Under the pieces are notes generated by a model that saw only the letters and a program-made list of their open reading frames with translations, had not been told where the DNA came from and did not search any database. 64,000 bases of DNA from Flavobacterium seoulense (lineage in GTDB: Bacteria; Bacteroidota; Bacteroidia; Flavobacteriales; Flavobacteriaceae), in NCBI RefSeq assembly GCF_000695795.1, contig NZ_JNCA01000003.1, positions 1 to 64,000 on the forward strand. The letters are read 5' to 3'. Each line of letters begins with the position of its first letter. Position 1 is the first letter of the stretch. The translations under genes were made by a program, and so were the position numbers. Below are positions 51,362-60,978 of the stretch, in pieces.

Positions 51362-53368
51362 TTAATTTGGATTTAACATAGCCATAAAATCAATTTCAGA
51401 AATAATAGGAATATTCAATTTACTTGCTTTTTCAAGTTTAGCTGGTCCCATATTATCACCGGCAACTACATAATCTGTTTTAGCCGATATCGAACTTCCT
51501 ACTTTTCCACCATTATCTTCAATTGCTTTTTTTAATTCATCACGTGAAAATTGTGTAAAAACACCAGAAACTACAAAAGTTTTTCCTGACAATATTGTTG
51601 TCGCATTCAGGTTTACTTTTTCAATAACTTCAAATTGAACTCCATATTGCTTTAATCGTTCAATAATAATTCTATTTTCGGCATTTTCGAAAAAATCAAT
51701 TACACTTTTGGCAATTCGTTCTCCAATTTCATCCACTAAAACCAAATCCATCAAACTAGCCTGACTCAAAGCATCAATATTTTTATAATGCTTCGCCAAT
51801 TTTTTAGCCACAGTTTCTCCAACAAATCGGATTCCAAGTGCAAACAATACACTTTCGAAAGGAATCTTTTTCGAATTTCCAACACCATTAACCAAATTCT
51901 CCGCTGATTTTTGCGCCATTCGTTCTAAAGGCAAGATATCTTCAACTTTCAGTTCATACAAATCAGCATAATTATGAACTAATCCGTTATTATAAAGTAA
52001 AGCTACGGTTTCTCCGCCTAAACCTTCAATATCCATTGCTTTACGCGAAATATAATGCTGAATTCTTCCAATAATCTGCGGAGGACAGCCATAAAAATTA
52101 GGACAATAATGATTGGCTTCGCCTTCATTTCGAATCAATTCCGTTTGACATTCAGGACAATGCGTAATATATTCCGTTGGGACAGAATTTTCAGGACGTT
52201 TTGTTAAATCAACCGCAATAATCTTAGGAATAATTTCGCCGCCTTTCTCAACAAAAACAGTATCTCCAACACGAATATCTAATTTTTTAATCTGATCAGC
52301 ATTATGTAATGAAGCACGTTTTACAATCGTTCCCGCCAGCTGAACTGCTTTTAAATTAGCCACCGGAGTTATAGAACCAGTTCTTCCTACCTGATAAGTA
52401 ATAGATTCTAACTCAGTAGCAACCTGCTCCGACTTGAACTTATAGGCCATTGCCCAACGTGGTGATTTAGCCGTATATCCTAACTCTTCTTGGTAATGTA
52501 AATTATTCACTTTTACCACAACACCATCGGTTTCATAAGGTAAATCATGACGATGTGTATCCCAAAAATCTATGAAATCAAAAACCTCTTGTAAATTATT
52601 AGCAACTTTTGCCTCATTTGGCACTTTAAAACCCCAATTTCTGGCAGCAATTAAACCATCAAATTGAGAGGTAAAAGGTAATTTTTCTCCAGTAACAAAA
52701 TACAGTAAGCATTCTAAAGGTCGTTTAGCAACAAGAGCACTATCCTGTAATTTCAAACTTCCCGAAGCCGTATTTCTAGGATTAGAATAAGGCGTTTCTC
52801 CTATTTCAATCAATTCCTGATTCATTTTTTCGAAACCGGCAAACGGCAAAATGATTTCTCCACGAATATCAAATTTTTCAGGATAATTATCTCCTTTCAA
52901 ATGTAGAGGAATAGAACGAATTGTTTTAACATTAGTAGTCACATCATCTCCCTGAAAACCATCACCACGAGTGACCGCGCGAACTAATTTTCCTTTTTCA
53001 TAGGTAATACTAATTGATGCTCCATCATATTTTAATTCGCAGGTATATTGCAAATCAACATTACCTAAAACTTTTTGAATACGATTTTCCCAATCCAGCA
53101 AATCTTCTTTAGAATAAGAATTATCTAAAGAATACATACGATGTGTATGCGCTACTGTTTGAAAATTTTTAGTAACCGCTCCACCTACTCTTTGTGTTGG
53201 AGAGTTAGCGTCAAAAAATTCCGGATTAGCATTTTCTAAATCCTGAAGCTGTTTTAATTTCACATCAAACTCATAATCAGATATGGTAGCATTATCCAAC
53301 ACATAGTAATTATAATTATGAAGATTGAGTTCTTCTCTTAAATTTTGAATCGTATTTAGAACATCCAT
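51362..53368 (-). CDS. ligA: NAD-dependent DNA ligase LigA
   Basis: NAD-dependent ligase that seals nicks in replication and repair. I prefer ATG 53368 (MDVLNTIQNLREELN, 668 residues) over the upstream ATG at 53386 because it matches usual LigA starts. Domains in order: Ia (1-65, with the NAD-binding tyrosines in HNYNYYVLD), adenylation (CELKYDGASISITY with the AMP-accepting lysine; DIRGEIILP), OB fold (VGRTGSITPVANL), zinc finger (CPEC ... CPNFYGC), helix-hairpin-helix repeats and a BRCT domain (590-668, SGKTFVVSGVFTQFSRDELK). All look intact. Confidence 0.96.
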   Translation of the reverse strand: MDVLNTIQNLREELNLHNYNYYVLDNATISDYEFDVKLKQLQDLENANPEFFDANSPTQRVGGAVTKNFQTVAHTHRMYSLDNSYSKEDLLDWENRIQKVLGNVDLQYTCELKYDGASISITYEKGKLVRAVTRGDGFQGDDVTTNVKTIRSIPLHLKGDNYPEKFDIRGEIILPFAGFEKMNQELIEIGETPYSNPRNTASGSLKLQDSALVAKRPLECLLYFVTGEKLPFTSQFDGLIAARNWGFKVPNEAKVANNLQEVFDFIDFWDTHRHDLPYETDGVVVKVNNLHYQEELGYTAKSPRWAMAYKFKSEQVATELESITYQVGRTGSITPVANLKAVQLAGTIVKRASLHNADQIKKLDIRVGDTVFVEKGGEIIPKIIAVDLTKRPENSVPTEYITHCPECQTELIRNEGEANHYCPNFYGCPPQIIGRIQHYISRKAMDIEGLGGETVALLYNNGLVHNYADLYELKVEDILPLERMAQKSAENLVNGVGNSKKIPFESVLFALGIRFVGETVAKKLAKHYKNIDALSQASLMDLVLVDEIGERIAKSVIDFFENAENRIIIERLKQYGVQFEVIEKVNLNATTILSGKTFVVSGVFTQFSRDELKKAIEDNGGKVGSSISAKTDYVVAGDNMGPAKLEKASKLNIPIISEIDFMAMLNPN

Positions 53369-53444
53369 ATATAAAAAATTGGTCATTTTAGTTTCTGTAA
53401 ACAGCCTACTAAAATAACCAATTAAAAAGAAATATCATTAAAAA

Positions 53445-53918
53445 TTACGATGCTATAATCGAATTTATTTGTTTAAATAATTGCCCGTCGCTTAAAAAAG
53501 CACCTTGCTGAATCAACTGAAAAACAGAGGTATTTTTTTCTTCGGTAAATACCTTTTTTCCGGTTTTCATTTCGATAGTATCTGTAAACATATTATCACT
53601 CAACCATTGTAATCCTTCTTTAGTCAAAAAATCAACATCAGCTACTAATGATTTCAAAACAATCGATTCTACATGAGCATCAAATACCTGAAAAAGGAAA
53701 ATATGATTTTTTGAAAAATGTTCTAAATATTCAGCCTTAGACAAAACACCTTCCCAGATCAAATCAGAAAAAACATCTAATTCCTGTTCGGCAACTTCCG
53801 GTTTTTCTACTTTAATTTTATCCCATTCTGCTTTATCAATAGATTGCGTTGCCAGAAAGTTAGTAAATTCCGGATGCAATTCTTCAAACTGTTCTTTTGT
53901 TAATCTTGTATATTTCAT
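53445..53918 (-). CDS. Conserved hypothetical protein (DUF6495-like)
   Basis: Acidic helical cytoplasmic protein of 157 residues, opening MKYTRLTKEQFEELHPEFTN. No catalytic motif, membrane segment or signal peptide is visible. Blocks such as DVFSDLIWEGVLSKAEYLEH and FQVFDAHVESIVLKSLV recur in flavobacterial proteins that I recall as DUF6495, often between ligA and the ribosomal protein operon. Function unknown. It reads in the same direction as ligA, 76 bp upstream of it, and is cut off from the rpsF operon by two terminators. Confidence 0.75.
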   Translation of the reverse strand: MKYTRLTKEQFEELHPEFTNFLATQSIDKAEWDKIKVEKPEVAEQELDVFSDLIWEGVLSKAEYLEHFSKNHIFLFQVFDAHVESIVLKSLVADVDFLTKEGLQWLSDNMFTDTIEMKTGKKVFTEEKNTSVFQLIQQGAFLSDGQLFKQINSIIAS

Positions 53919-53950
53919 TACACTGAATTTATTTAAGATGTACCTAATTA

Positions 53951-54007
53951 AAAAAGAATCTGAACTAAATTCAGATTAAAAAAAAAATCCCGATTTTCAT
54001 CGGGATT
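53951..54007 (-). terminator. Two tandem terminators after rplI
   Basis: Reading leftward from rplI: AATCCCGAT/ATCGGGATT (53986-53994 with 53999-54007, 4-nt loop) followed by a run of T, then AATCTGAA/TTCAGATT (53957-53964 with 53970-53977) followed by a second T run. Two intrinsic terminators in 57 bp suggest strong insulation of the ribosomal protein operon. Confidence 0.85.
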
Positions 54008-54030
54008 CTAAAATTTATAGTTTTTTGAAA

Positions 54031-54474
54031 TTATGCTTTTTCAGCAACGATTTCGTATGGTAAATCAACTATAACATCTCTGTGCAATCTTACAGTAGCT
54101 GAATATTTTCCAGTACGTTTAACGATTCCAGAAGTGATAAATTTTCTATCGATTGATTGACCCGCTTTTTCTAAAGCTTCAACGATATCAATATTTGTGA
54201 TTGAACCAAATAATTTTTCACCACCTGCTTTTGCAGAGATTTTAATTTCAAGACCTTTTAAAGTTTCTGCTAATGCTTTTGCATCTGCAACAACTTTAGC
54301 CTCTTTGTGCGCTCTTTGCTTTAAGTTTTCAGCTAATACTTTCTTTGCAGAAGAAGTAGCTAATTGAGCAAATCCTTGTGGGATTAAGTAATTACGACCG
54401 TATCCGTTTTTTACAGTTACTACATCGTCTTTAAAACCTAAATTTTGAACGTCTTTTTTTAAAATCAATTCCAT
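54031..54474 (-). CDS. rplI: 50S ribosomal protein L9
   Basis: Ribosomal protein L9 with the N-terminal RNA-binding domain (MELILKKDVQNLGFKDDVVT and VKNGYGRNYLIPQGFA), the long connecting helix (residues 42-75) and the C-terminal domain (GGEKLFGSITNIDIVEAL). 147 residues. Third gene of the rpsF-rpsR-rplI operon, 68 bp after rpsR. Confidence 0.97.
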   Translation of the reverse strand: MELILKKDVQNLGFKDDVVTVKNGYGRNYLIPQGFAQLATSSAKKVLAENLKQRAHKEAKVVADAKALAETLKGLEIKISAKAGGEKLFGSITNIDIVEALEKAGQSIDRKFITSGIVKRTGKYSATVRLHRDVIVDLPYEIVAEKA

Positions 54475-54542
54475 GTTGTTGTCCTTTTGTTATAGAAGTT
54501 AGGTTCTGTTTTAGCAGAAACCAGCGACTAGAGTTTTTTTAA

Positions 54543-54839
54543 TTATTTTAATAAATCGGCCACGTATGGCATTAAAGCTAAGTGACGAGCTCTTTTTACA
54601 GCTACAGACACTTTTCTTTGGTATTTCAATGAAGTACCTGTTAAACGACGAGGAAGAATTTTTCCTTGCTCGTTAACAAATTTCAATAAGAAATCAGCAT
54701 CTTTATAATCGATGTATTTGATCCCTGATTTTTTGAAACGACAATACTTTTTAGTTTTGTTAGTTTCGATATTTAAAGGAGTAAGATATCTGATATCTCC
54801 GTCTTTTTTTCCTGAAGCAGATTGTTGTAATGTTGCCAT
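54543..54839 (-). CDS. rpsR: 30S ribosomal protein S18
   Basis: Ribosomal protein S18, 98 residues. The family core [40 protein letters not shown] and [20 protein letters not shown] is intact. The N-terminal tail is longer than in E. coli, as is usual in Bacteroidota. It lies 5 bp after rpsF. Its protein binds S6 directly in the small subunit. Confidence 0.97.
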   Translation of the reverse strand: MATLQQSASGKKDGDIRYLTPLNIETNKTKKYCRFKKSGIKYIDYKDADFLLKFVNEQGKILPRRLTGTSLKYQRKVSVAVKRARHLALMPYVADLLK

Positions 54840-54844
54840 GATAA

Positions 54845-55186
54845 TTAAGCTTTTTGAGATTTAAGTTTTGCTCTTCTTCTTTCAGCCCAAGAGATAGCAT
54901 GTTTGTCAAGACTTACAGTTAAGAAACGCATAACTCTTTCGTCACGTCTGAATTCAGTTTCAAAAGCAAGTAAAACTTCTCCTGATACTTTAAATTCGAA
55001 CAAGTGGTAAAAACCAGATTTTTTGTTTTGGATTTCGTAAGCCATTTTTTTAAGACCCCAGTCTTCTTTAGCTACGATCTCTGCTCCTCTACTAGTAAGA
55101 AAATCTTCAAATTTGCTTACTGTTTCCTTTACCTGAACGTCAGATAAAACGGGATTTAAAATGAAAACAGTTTCATAATGATTCAT
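54845..55186 (-). CDS. rpsF: 30S ribosomal protein S6
   Basis: Ribosomal protein S6, opening [21 protein letters not shown] use ATG 55186 (113 residues); an in-frame TTG two codons upstream at 55192 is a weaker choice. The ferredoxin-like fold is complete ([32 protein letters not shown]). The C-terminal tail is basic. First gene of the operon, with a good promoter 32-66 bp upstream. No long leader is available for an S6:S18 autoregulatory structure. Confidence 0.96.
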   Translation of the reverse strand: MNHYETVFILNPVLSDVQVKETVSKFEDFLTSRGAEIVAKEDWGLKKMAYEIQNKKSGFYHLFEFKVSGEVLLAFETEFRRDERVMRFLTVSLDKHAISWAERRRAKLKSQKA

Positions 55187-55217
55187 AAACAATAATATTT
55201 ATTTGTTAAATTGGCTG

Positions 55218-55252
55218 CAAAAGTAATCTTTTTATCCGAATAAAAAAACAAA
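55218..55252 (-). promoter_or_regulatory. Promoter of the rpsF-rpsR-rplI operon
   Basis: Minus strand: TTTG (55252-55249), 23 nt, TACTTTTG (55225-55218). Predicted leader about 25 nt. Confidence 0.72.
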
Positions 55253-55354
55253 AACAAACTTTATTCGTTGTAATACTAAAAAAACCGATAAACATTAGGG
55301 TTTATAAATAATTTACAATACTTTTACTTAGCCAAATCTTAAAATTCCAAAATT

Positions 55355-56050
55355 ATGAAACTTAATTGTGTCGTAGTAGATGATAGTTCGATACAACGAA
55401 TGATCATCGCAAAGTTAGTAAATAATCACCCTAATCTACATTTAATAGGTGATTTTTCCAATGCAATTGAAGCAAAAAGTTGCATGTCTGTCAATACCGT
55501 AGATTTAATATTCCTTGATATTGAAATGCCAGTGATTAGCGGTTTTGACTTCCTTGACGGATTAAAGACAAAACCTCAAATTATATTCATTACTTCTAAA
55601 GCCGAATATGCCTTAAAAGCTTTTGATTATGATGCCACTGATTATCTGCAAAAACCTATAGCTGTAGATCGTTTTAGTGCATCAGTAAAAAGAGCTATTG
55701 ATTTACATTTATTAAGACAAGACACCAAAGAAGAAGAAGGAGAACACATTTTTATCAAAAGTAATTTGAAAAAATTAAAAGTGTATACTTCAAAAATCAA
55801 ATGGATTGAAGCCTTTGGAGACTATGTAAGAGTAGTGACTGAAGACGACAGCAATCTGGTACTTTCTACAATGAAATCTTTTGAAAACGATTTATCGAAA
55901 AAGAAATTTGTACGTGTACACAAGTCCTATATTATTAATATAGATAAGGTAGAACGTTTCAATAGCAAATTTGCTGAAATTGGTACTACTAAAATCCCTT
56001 TGAGCAGAAACAAAAAAGAAGACTTAATCAAAGCCTTATCTTACGCTTAA
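55355..56050 (+). CDS. LytTR-family response regulator
   Basis: Two-component response regulator (231 residues). Receiver: VVVDDSS, phosphoacceptor D55 in FLDIEMPVISG, T in FITSKAEYAL, K in LQKPIAVD. The C-terminal LytTR DNA-binding domain (about 130-228) shows IKWIEAFGDYVRVVT, LSTMKSFENDL and FVRVHKSYIINIDKVERF. No kinase gene is adjacent, so its partner is elsewhere. It converges on priA with only 3 bp between the two stop codons and no terminator. Confidence 0.94.
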   Translation: MKLNCVVVDDSSIQRMIIAKLVNNHPNLHLIGDFSNAIEAKSCMSVNTVDLIFLDIEMPVISGFDFLDGLKTKPQIIFITSKAEYALKAFDYDATDYLQKPIAVDRFSASVKRAIDLHLLRQDTKEEEGEHIFIKSNLKKLKVYTSKIKWIEAFGDYVRVVTEDDSNLVLSTMKSFENDLSKKKFVRVHKSYIINIDKVERFNSKFAEIGTTKIPLSRNKKEDLIKALSYA

Positions 56051-56053
56051 CAA

Positions 56054-58507
56054 TTAATAAAAATCGACATTTAGAGCAACTTTTATCGTTCTATACTGCA
56101 CCACATTATCAAAACTATTCAATATTTTTTGGATAGTTTTTTTTGTACCCATAATAGACACATTTTGCGGATTCTTAATCATTATAGTTCTAATGTACTC
56201 ATTTCTGATTCTGTTAATCGCAGGCTCTTCCGGACCAAGAACCGGAACACCTAAATGCTGACTCAAAACCTGATACAGCCACAAAGAACCTTCTTTAAGC
56301 TTTTCAAAATCACGATGCTTTAACGTCAGTTTTATAATTCTAAAGTAAGGAGGGTATTTATAAATCTGGCGATCATACAGTTGTTCTTTATACATTCCTG
56401 CATAATCATTATTAGTTACTTGCTGAATGGTATTATGATCCGGGTTATAGGTTTGAATAATTACTTTTCCTTGTTTTTCTGATCGTCCCGAACGTCCAGC
56501 TACCTGGGTCATGGTTTGAAAACTTCTTTCGAAAGCTCTAAAATCAGGATGATACAGCATATTATCGGCATTCATGATTCCTACCAGACTCACATTATCA
56601 AAATCCAGTCCTTTGGCTAGCATTTGTGTTCCTACCATTATATCGATTTCCCGATTTTTGAAACTATCTATAATTTTTTCGAAACCAAATTTCCCACGCG
56701 TGGTATCCTGATCCATTCGACCAATTTTTGCTTCGGGAAATAATTGTACTAATTCCTGCTGAATTTGTTCTGTTCCAAAACCTTTGGTCAACAAATCAAT
56801 ACTGGAACAACTATGACAATTAGTAGGTTTTGCAATTGAATATCCGCAATAATGACATCGCAACTGATTTTTATGCTTGTGATACGTCAAACTCACATCA
56901 CATTGCTGGCATTGTGGCACATGACCGCAAGTCATACATTCTAATAATGGCGAGTAACCTCTTCTGTTTTGAAACAAAATTACCTGTTCTCCTAATGACA
57001 AAGCTGTGGTAATTTCGTCAACCAAAACATCACTAAAATGTCCGGTCATCCTTTTTCGGAAATATTTGTCTTTCAAATCGACCAGGACAATTTCAGGCAT
57101 TTTTACGTTTCCGTAACGTGCTTTAATTTCAACCAAACCATATTTGGCAGTTGTAGCATTATAATAAGATTCTAAACTTGGCGTAGCCGAACCCAACAAA
57201 ACTTTTGCCTGAAAAAAACTAGCCAAAACAATTGAAGCATCACGCGCATGATATCTTGGTGCCGGATCTACCTGCTTAAAAGTTTGCTCATGCTCTTCGT
57301 CAACAATGATAAAACCTAAATTGGAAAACGGTAAAAACAAAGCCGACCTCGCTCCTATTACTATTTGCGCTTTCTCTGAATTTTGCAGCACCTGATTCCA
57401 AACTTCTACACGTTCATTATTATTATATTTCGAATGAAAAACAGCAACTTTATTACCAAAATGCGCCTGTAATCTCGTAACCAATTGCGTTGTCAAAGCA
57501 ATTTCAGGCAATAAATACAAAACTTGTTTTCCTGTTTTTAAGTAATCTTCAATAAGTTTGATGTAGATTTCGGTTTTTCCACTCGAAGTAACGCCGTGCA
57601 AAAGACAAACTTCTTTCTCTTGAAAACTAATTTGAATTTCATCAAAAGCTTTTTGCTGCGCTTCACTTAATTCTAACTGATGCTTATTAGTTTCGCCCGA
57701 AAAATTCACCCGATCTTCCTGCAACAAATACTCTTCGAAAATTTCTTTATCCACTAAAGTTTTTACCACCGCCGAAGTAACATTCGAAACTTCGACTAAT
57801 TTCTTTACCGAAATTGGTTTCTTTTTTTCGCTGGCACTTAACTGAAAATAAGTTAAAACGATTTCTTTTTGTTTAGCTGCATTTTTTAAAATAGCCAGCA
57901 ACTCATTCAAACCTTCTGCCGATTCATATTTAGAATGCAGCCGAATGTATCGTACTAATTTAGGCTTATAGGTTTCCTGCATTTCTTCCTGCAAGACCAA
58001 TATATTTTTATCAATTAATTTTTGAATAACAGGGAAAACGCTTTTTTTATTCAAAATCTTGATAATATCCTGCACTTTTAAAGAAGACTGTTGTTGTAAA
58101 GCCTGATAAATCAAAAACTCATCATCAGTAAGCTCACTTTCATCTACAAAAACATCCACTTTTTGTGTAATCAATGTTTCGTTTTCTAACAACAAAGCAC
58201 TTGGCAAAGCGCCACGATACACATCGCCAATAGCACACATATAATAAGATGCAATCCATTGCCAGTGTTTAATTTGATTTTCGGTAACTATAGGTTTTTC
58301 ATCTAAAATTTGATGAATTTCCTTTGCTTCATATAATGTAGGTTTGTTTTGGTGCAAATCAATTGCCAGCGCAGTGTAAATTTTACTTTTACCAAAAAGA
58401 ACCGCAAGTCGCATTCCTTTTTGAATATAGTGGTATTCAGCTTCTGAAACACTATAAGTAAAGGTTTTGGCAAGAGCCAATGGTAAAATTACTTCAACAA
58501 AATACAT
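56054..58507 (-). CDS. priA: Primosomal helicase PriA
   Basis: Superfamily 2 3'-5' helicase that restarts stalled replication forks by loading the replicative helicase. An N-terminal DNA-binding domain (1-110, YFVEVILPLALAKTFTYSVS) is followed by Walker A GVTSSGKTEIY, the DEEH box in FIIVDEEHEQTFKQ, a zinc-binding insertion with paired cysteines (CMTCGHVPQCQQC; CHYCGYSIAKPTNCHSC) and the late motif VAGRSGRSEKQGKVIIQ. At 817 residues it is full length for Bacteroidota. The first codon follows a gap from the YihY-like gene. Confidence 0.96.
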   Translation of the reverse strand: MYFVEVILPLALAKTFTYSVSEAEYHYIQKGMRLAVLFGKSKIYTALAIDLHQNKPTLYEAKEIHQILDEKPIVTENQIKHWQWIASYYMCAIGDVYRGALPSALLLENETLITQKVDVFVDESELTDDEFLIYQALQQQSSLKVQDIIKILNKKSVFPVIQKLIDKNILVLQEEMQETYKPKLVRYIRLHSKYESAEGLNELLAILKNAAKQKEIVLTYFQLSASEKKKPISVKKLVEVSNVTSAVVKTLVDKEIFEEYLLQEDRVNFSGETNKHQLELSEAQQKAFDEIQISFQEKEVCLLHGVTSSGKTEIYIKLIEDYLKTGKQVLYLLPEIALTTQLVTRLQAHFGNKVAVFHSKYNNNERVEVWNQVLQNSEKAQIVIGARSALFLPFSNLGFIIVDEEHEQTFKQVDPAPRYHARDASIVLASFFQAKVLLGSATPSLESYYNATTAKYGLVEIKARYGNVKMPEIVLVDLKDKYFRKRMTGHFSDVLVDEITTALSLGEQVILFQNRRGYSPLLECMTCGHVPQCQQCDVSLTYHKHKNQLRCHYCGYSIAKPTNCHSCSSIDLLTKGFGTEQIQQELVQLFPEAKIGRMDQDTTRGKFGFEKIIDSFKNREIDIMVGTQMLAKGLDFDNVSLVGIMNADNMLYHPDFRAFERSFQTMTQVAGRSGRSEKQGKVIIQTYNPDHNTIQQVTNNDYAGMYKEQLYDRQIYKYPPYFRIIKLTLKHRDFEKLKEGSLWLYQVLSQHLGVPVLGPEEPAINRIRNEYIRTIMIKNPQNVSIMGTKKTIQKILNSFDNVVQYRTIKVALNVDFY

Positions 58508-58550
58508 GTATACTACTTATTCTTTAATACTAAATTGATTTATAACCTAT

Positions 58551-59480
58551 TTATTCGCTGATAATTTCTCGTTTTCTTGCCTTATTAATTACTTCATTAA
58601 GCTCAAATCCCATTAATAAAATCATACAGTTAAGCCAGATATAAAACATTACAATTAGCAAAGTTCCTATAGAACCGTACAATTCATTGTATTTTGAAAA
58701 TTGGATAACCCAAACTCCAAAAAAATAGGAACTAACAATGGTTAAAATAGTAGTAAATACTGAACCTATCGAAATAAACGAACGGGTTTCCTGATTTTTT
58801 GTACCAAATTTAAACAGCACCGATGTTGTGATTAAGATCATCAAAATTAAAAAGCCATAACGTGCTAAAACCATAAACGGAATCTGATCATTAAAAAAGT
58901 CGCGTGCATTCAGTTTTTGAATAAAAACCTCAAAGACAACGATAATTGCTACAGTAAAAATCAGTAAAAAAGCCATAAATAATGACAATCCAATCGCTAC
59001 CAGATACTGATGAAAAAAACCTCTTTTGACCAGAACATGTTTCGAATTTTCAAAACCACCTAAAATAGCATTCAGTCCGTTTGCCATTAAAAATATAGAC
59101 AATAAAAATCCCGAAGACAGTAAACTCGAATGACTATTATGAAGAATATCATTGATGATATTTTTAATGGCATCAAAAGTATTAGGTGGAACACCATCAG
59201 CCACAAAAGTCATAAAATCTTCCTGAAAACCTTCAATTGGAATGTACGGAATAAGGTTTAAAATAAACAGTGCAAATGGAAACAAAGCCATAAAAAAACT
59301 AAAAGCAATAGCTCCCGCTCGGTTAGACAAAGCGCCTTCGGCAATTCCTATAATATACAATTCGAACAAATCATACAGAGGCAATCCACTAAGCCATTTT
59401 AATTTTATGCTTTTGGACCAACTAACAAAATTCCGTAATACTGGTATTTTTTTAAGCTTTTTTTCTACTTCTGCTGACAT
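58551..59480 (-). CDS. YihY/BrkB-family inner-membrane protein
   Basis: Polytopic membrane protein with about six helices, of the YihY/UPF0761 family, once called virulence factor BrkB or ribonuclease BN. Recognised from GALSNRAGAIAFSFFMALFP, LFILNLIPYIP, the GFLLSIFLMANGLNAILGGF block and YGSIGTLLIVMFYIWLNCMI. 309 residues. Function is unresolved; RNase activity was reassigned to another protein. It lies between nadC (23 bp upstream) and priA (43 bp downstream) in the same direction and is likely co-transcribed with nadC. Confidence 0.88.
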   Translation of the reverse strand: MSAEVEKKLKKIPVLRNFVSWSKSIKLKWLSGLPLYDLFELYIIGIAEGALSNRAGAIAFSFFMALFPFALFILNLIPYIPIEGFQEDFMTFVADGVPPNTFDAIKNIINDILHNSHSSLLSSGFLLSIFLMANGLNAILGGFENSKHVLVKRGFFHQYLVAIGLSLFMAFLLIFTVAIIVVFEVFIQKLNARDFFNDQIPFMVLARYGFLILMILITTSVLFKFGTKNQETRSFISIGSVFTTILTIVSSYFFGVWVIQFSKYNELYGSIGTLLIVMFYIWLNCMILLMGFELNEVINKARKREIISE

Positions 59481-59503
59481 TCATTTTTTCTTTAGAAAGC
59501 AAT

Positions 59504-60364
59504 TTATTCAATCGCCTTTAAACTCAAATCCATATTATAAATAGAATGCGTCAAAGCACCCGATGAAATATAATTTACACCACATTCAGCATAATGACGA
59601 ATAGTATCTTCGTTGATATTTCCTGAAGATTCTGTTGTGCTCGAATTACCAATAAAAGCTACTGCTTCTTTCGTCATTTCGTAATCAAAATTGTCCAGCA
59701 AAATTCTAAAAACACCACCTGCTGCTACAATTTCTTTTACTTCATCAAGATCTCTGGCTTCTACAATAATCTTTAAATCACGATTCGTTTCTTGCAGATA
59801 TTCTTTTGTTTTGGCAATAGCCAAACCGATTCCGCCGGCAAAATCAATATGATTATCCTTAAGCATTACCATATCGTACAAGGCAAAACGATGATTTTCT
59901 CCTCCTCCTATTTTCACTGCCCATTTTTCGGCAACACGAAAACCCGGAGTCGTTTTACGGGTATCTAAAATTTTAGTATTGGTTCCTTCGAGCAATTGTA
60001 CATAACTATTCGTTTTAGTCGCAATCGCCGACATACGCTGCATCGAATTCAAAACCATACGTTCTGCTTTTAAAATAGACTGCGAACTTCCCGAAACATG
60101 AAAAACAACATCTCCAAATTTTACCGGAGTTCCGTCTTCTATAAAAGTTTCTACTTTTAAATCAGCATCAACATAATTGAAAATCATTTTTGCAAATTCG
60201 ACACCTGCAATAATTCCGTCATCTTTTACTAAAAGTTTTGCTTTTCCTTGTGCTGTTGCCGGAATACAGGCTAATGAACTGTGATCGCCATCTCCTACAT
60301 CTTCCCTGATGGCATTAGCAATTAATAATTGTAACTCGTTTTGAAATTGTGCTTCGCTAATCAT
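59504..60364 (-). CDS. nadC: Nicotinate-nucleotide pyrophosphorylase (carboxylating)
   Basis: Quinolinate phosphoribosyltransferase of de novo NAD synthesis. Family motifs in order: REDVGDGDHSSLACIP (N-terminal), LKAERMVLNSMQRMSAIATK, ILDTRKTTPGFRVAEKWAVK, GGGENHRFALYDMVMLKDNH and EARDLDEVKEIVAAG, ending with YISSGALTHS. 286 residues, complete. It is divergent from the cupin gene, with 158 bp between the two starts. Confidence 0.95.
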   Translation of the reverse strand: MISEAQFQNELQLLIANAIREDVGDGDHSSLACIPATAQGKAKLLVKDDGIIAGVEFAKMIFNYVDADLKVETFIEDGTPVKFGDVVFHVSGSSQSILKAERMVLNSMQRMSAIATKTNSYVQLLEGTNTKILDTRKTTPGFRVAEKWAVKIGGGENHRFALYDMVMLKDNHIDFAGGIGLAIAKTKEYLQETNRDLKIIVEARDLDEVKEIVAAGGVFRILLDNFDYEMTKEAVAFIGNSSTTESSGNINEDTIRHYAECGVNYISSGALTHSIYNMDLSLKAIE

Positions 60365-60522
60365 TTTTTAATCGAAATTTATATCTTGCTAAAGTAGGAC
60401 ATATTTTGGGGAATAGAAAATTTGTTTCTGTTTCACTTAAAATTATTCTGAAGCTAATTCTGAGAAAATTATGCTTTACATTTGAAAAAAATGACCCAAA
60501 TTTGCTTCTAAATTCAATTACA

Positions 60523-60978
60523 ATGTCTGAAACAACAGCTGAAAATGCCCGAATAATCGAATTAGTATCGCAATACATCGATTTGAGTGTTACACCGTTT
60601 AACAAACCCGAAAGAACCGTTGTTCAGGTTGACAAACGCAATCCTATGTACGGCGGAAACGGAATTGTTTACTTATTGCAAATGTTTGCCCAAGGAGAAT
60701 TGACCAATAACCGCATTGGTGCTTACATGGTTTTCTTTAATAAAGGCGACGAAGCCGGATTTCATACGCACGGAACCCGAAACGAAGAGGAACTTTATAT
60801 CGTAATGCACGGTGAAGGCGAATATAGCGAAATGACTAAAAAAGACGGAATTATTCGAAAAAAGACACTCAAAAAAGGAAGTATTACCGCTATGAGTGGC
60901 GAAGGTTTTCATTCGCTAATTAATACTACTGACGAAGTTTTAATTGTTTTTGTCATCACAACCAATAATCCGAAATAA
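60523..60978 (+). CDS. Cupin-domain protein
   Basis: Small single-domain cupin (151 residues from ATG 60523, MSETTAENARIIELVSQYID). Longer in-frame starts as far as 60406 would include the promoter region with TACATTTG at 60477-60484, so they are rejected. Cupin motif 1 reads GFHTHGTRNEEELYIVMHGEGE, with metal-binding H, H and E, and motif 2 is GSITAMSGEGFHSLINT with the last His. Function cannot be told from fold; many such proteins are sugar or small-molecule binding enzymes. Its stop codon directly abuts the stop codon of the convergent AraC gene. Confidence 0.8.
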   Translation: MSETTAENARIIELVSQYIDLSVTPFNKPERTVVQVDKRNPMYGGNGIVYLLQMFAQGELTNNRIGAYMVFFNKGDEAGFHTHGTRNEEELYIVMHGEGEYSEMTKKDGIIRKKTLKKGSITAMSGEGFHSLINTTDEVLIVFVITTNNPK

